DNA of 7,697 nt from Clostridia bacterium (lineage in GTDB: Bacteria; Bacillota; Clostridia; Monoglobales; Monoglobaceae), in contig JAGALN010000079.1 in the NCBI GenBank assembly GCA_017625185.1, positions 1 to 7,697 of the forward strand, in the 5' to 3' direction. Shown here piece by piece: positions 6,672 through 7,697 of this stretch. Under the pieces are notes generated by a model. That model was not told the origin of the DNA. It did no database searches and saw only the letters and a program-made list of their open reading frames with translations. Made by a program: the position numbers and the translations under genes. Position 1 is the stretch's first letter; every line of letters begins with the position of its first letter.

Positions 6672-6690
6672 TTGCTACCTGTGGTTGCAA
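6672..6690. repeat. 19-bp near-perfect dyad upstream of the HTH-GlmM promoter
   Basis: TTGCTACCTGTGGTTGCAA has 8-base arms that match at seven positions around a TGT centre. Its right edge is 20 bp upstream of the -35 hexamer. It could be an operator, possibly for the DNA-binding domain encoded just downstream. As RNA it could form a hairpin, but an A run follows it, so it is not a plus-strand terminator. Confidence 0.4.
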
Positions 6691-6710
6691 AAAAATCAAA
6701 TAAAACTTGC

Positions 6711-6739
6711 TTGTAAAACAAACTTGGATTTGATAGAAT
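6711..6739 (+). promoter_or_regulatory. Sigma-A promoter of the HTH-GlmM gene
   Basis: TTGTAA (6711-6716), a 17-nt spacer and TAGAAT (6734-6739), with TGA immediately before the -10 forming an extended -10. The start site would be near 6746, giving a leader of about 27 nt that carries the AGGAGG site at 6761-6766. Confidence 0.75.
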
Positions 6740-6742
6740 CAA
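6711..6742. promoter_or_regulatory. Candidate paired operator overlapping the HTH-GlmM promoter
   Basis: Two perfect short dyads sit on the promoter. TTGT-AAA-ACAA (6711-6721) covers the -35 and TTGAT-AGA-ATCAA (6730-6742) covers the -10. Both have TTG...CAA edges and their centres are 20 bp apart, about two helical turns, so protein dimers on both would face the same side of the DNA. This is a typical layout for repression by an XRE-type regulator. Autoregulation by the downstream gene product is inference. Confidence 0.4.
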
Positions 6743-6772
6743 GGTATTGAGTATAAAATGAGGAGGATTTGT

Positions 6773-7697
6773 ATGACCATCGGTGAAAAGATTGCAAAAT
6801 TTCGCACCGCAGCCAATATCTCCCAGGAACAGCTTGCGGAGAAAATCGGGGTATCCCGTCAGTCGGTATCCAAATGGGAGGTAGATCAAGCTCTCCCCCA
6901 GATTGATAAGGTGCTGCAGCTTTGCGACTTGTTCGAGATATCCGCAGATGAACTGCTCCGGGACCAGATTGAAATCAATTGTGCCGGACAGGAGCGGCAG
7001 GGTAACAAATATTTTGGAACAGACGGGTTCCGGGGAGAGGCGAATCAAGGCTTGACCTCCATGCACGCCTATCAGGTGGGACGGTTTTTGGGTTGGTACT
7101 ATGGCTCCAAGCTGTCCGGCTGTGATAAGGCAGGGTATCGTCCAAGAATCGTCATCGGAAAGGACACCCGGCGTTCCAGTTATATGCTGGAATACTCCCT
7201 GGTGGCAGGTTTGACTGCTTCCGGTGCCGATGCCTATATGCTCCACGTTACCACCACCCCCAGTGTCTCTTATGTGACCCGCCAGGACGAATTTGATTGT
7301 GGTATTATGATTACTGCGTCTCACAATCCTTTCTATGATAACGGTATCAAGGTCATCAACCGGTATGGAGAAAAGCTGGATGATGCAACCACTGCCCTGA
7401 TCGAAGCATACCTGGATGGAGATATGAAGGCGTTGGGTGTGGCTCAGCCGGATTTGCCTCTGGCACAAGGGGAGCGGATTGGTTGTATTGTGGACTATGT
7501 ATCGGGCAGAAACCGATATGTGGGATACCTGATTTCTCTGGCGTCTAATTCCTATAAGAATCTGAGAATCGGTCTGGATTGTGCCAACGGTGCCTCCTGG
7601 ATGATTGCACGGCACGTTTTTGGTGCCTTAGGTGCACAGATCGATGTAATTGGTGCGGAACCGGATGGATTAAACATCAATAACGGTTGTGGTTCTA
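6773..7697 (+). CDS. glmM: XRE-type helix-turn-helix domain fused to phosphoglucosamine mutase GlmM (3' end outside window)
   Basis: The open frame runs 308 codons off the window edge without a stop. Residues 1-64 form a complete Cro/C1-type (HTH_3) DNA-binding domain: helix 2 SQEQLAEKI (17-25), recognition helix region SRQSVSKWEV (28-37), then the helix QIDKVLQLCDLF (43-54) and SADELL (57-62). A short polar linker (65-78) leads into GlmM, which starts at KYFGTDGFRGEAN (79-91). GlmM converts glucosamine-6-phosphate to glucosamine-1-phosphate for UDP-GlcNAc and cell-wall synthesis. Its phosphoserine loop TASHNP (181-186) has the catalytic Ser183, about 81 residues later than in E. coli GlmM (Ser102), matching the added domain. 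GKDTRRSS (129-136) and the domain 2 segment LDCANGAS (268-275) are also present. ATG 6773 follows AGGAGG by 6 nt. No ATG, GTG or TTG lies at the junction, so a separate GlmM start is not available there. The remaining mutase domains should follow downstream. Confidence 0.93.
   Translation, partial: MTIGEKIAKFRTAANISQEQLAEKIGVSRQSVSKWEVDQALPQIDKVLQLCDLFEISADELLRDQIEINCAGQERQGNKYFGTDGFRGEANQGLTSMHAYQVGRFLGWYYGSKLSGCDKAGYRPRIVIGKDTRRSSYMLEYSLVAGLTASGADAYMLHVTTTPSVSYVTRQDEFDCGIMITASHNPFYDNGIKVINRYGEKLDDATTALIEAYLDGDMKALGVAQPDLPLAQGERIGCIVDYVSGRNRYVGYLISLASNSYKNLRIGLDCANGASWMIARHVFGALGAQIDVIGAEPDGLNINNGCGS

Noticed and set aside
6424..6699. 91-codon minus-strand frame in the region between citrate synthase and HTH-GlmM
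   Set aside because: It opens with a TTG lacking a ribosome binding site and reads through the citrate synthase promoter; its hydrophobic translation comes from AT-rich DNA.
6524..7615. Long minus-strand open frame (363 codons) opposite HTH-GlmM
   Set aside because: It is antisense to clear GlmM motifs, crosses the promoter and intergenic region, and shows no protein-family signal. The real gene is on the plus strand and runs off the window edge.

Overview
The window looks like chromosomal DNA from a low-to-mid GC Firmicute, most likely an anaerobic clostridium of the Oscillospiraceae/Lachnospiraceae type. This rests on AT-rich intergenic regions with canonical sigma-A promoters, strong AGGAGG-type ribosome binding sites, intrinsic terminators and the character of the proteins. 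It is mostly housekeeping and central metabolism. I see no insertion sequence, CRISPR array, tRNA, rRNA or attachment site.

Layout from left to right. (1) 15-1367, minus strand: an NCS2/AzgA-type purine permease with its own promoter. (2) 1368-1614: a divergent regulatory region holding the permease promoter, an 18-bp dyad and the ksgA promoter. (3) 1615-2469, plus strand: ksgA (rsmA), closed by a clear terminator at 2477-2504. (4) 2648-4411, plus strand: a GTP-type phosphoenolpyruvate carboxykinase with its own promoter and a strong terminator at 4423-4452. (5) 4462-6370, minus strand: a two-gene unit, citrate synthase followed after a short gap by an unknown small membrane protein, driven from a promoter at 6486-6458. 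(6) 6371-6772: a divergent regulatory region. (7) 6773 to the window edge, plus strand: an unfinished gene encoding an XRE/Cro-type helix-turn-helix domain fused in frame to phosphoglucosamine mutase (GlmM).

PEP carboxykinase and citrate synthase both act at oxaloacetate. They face each other across a shared terminator, so the pair can direct carbon between PEP, oxaloacetate and citrate (and then glutamate). The purine permease and the rRNA methylase are unrelated housekeeping functions.

The most interesting item is the last gene. GlmM makes glucosamine-1-phosphate for peptidoglycan and normally begins directly at its KYFGTDG motif. Here about 78 residues carrying a complete DNA-binding domain precede that motif, with no start codon available at the junction. 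The promoter of this gene is overlain by two short TTG...CAA dyads centred 20 bp apart on the -35 and -10 elements. This suggests a DNA-binding enzyme that may regulate its own expression. The architecture is seen directly; the regulatory role is inference.
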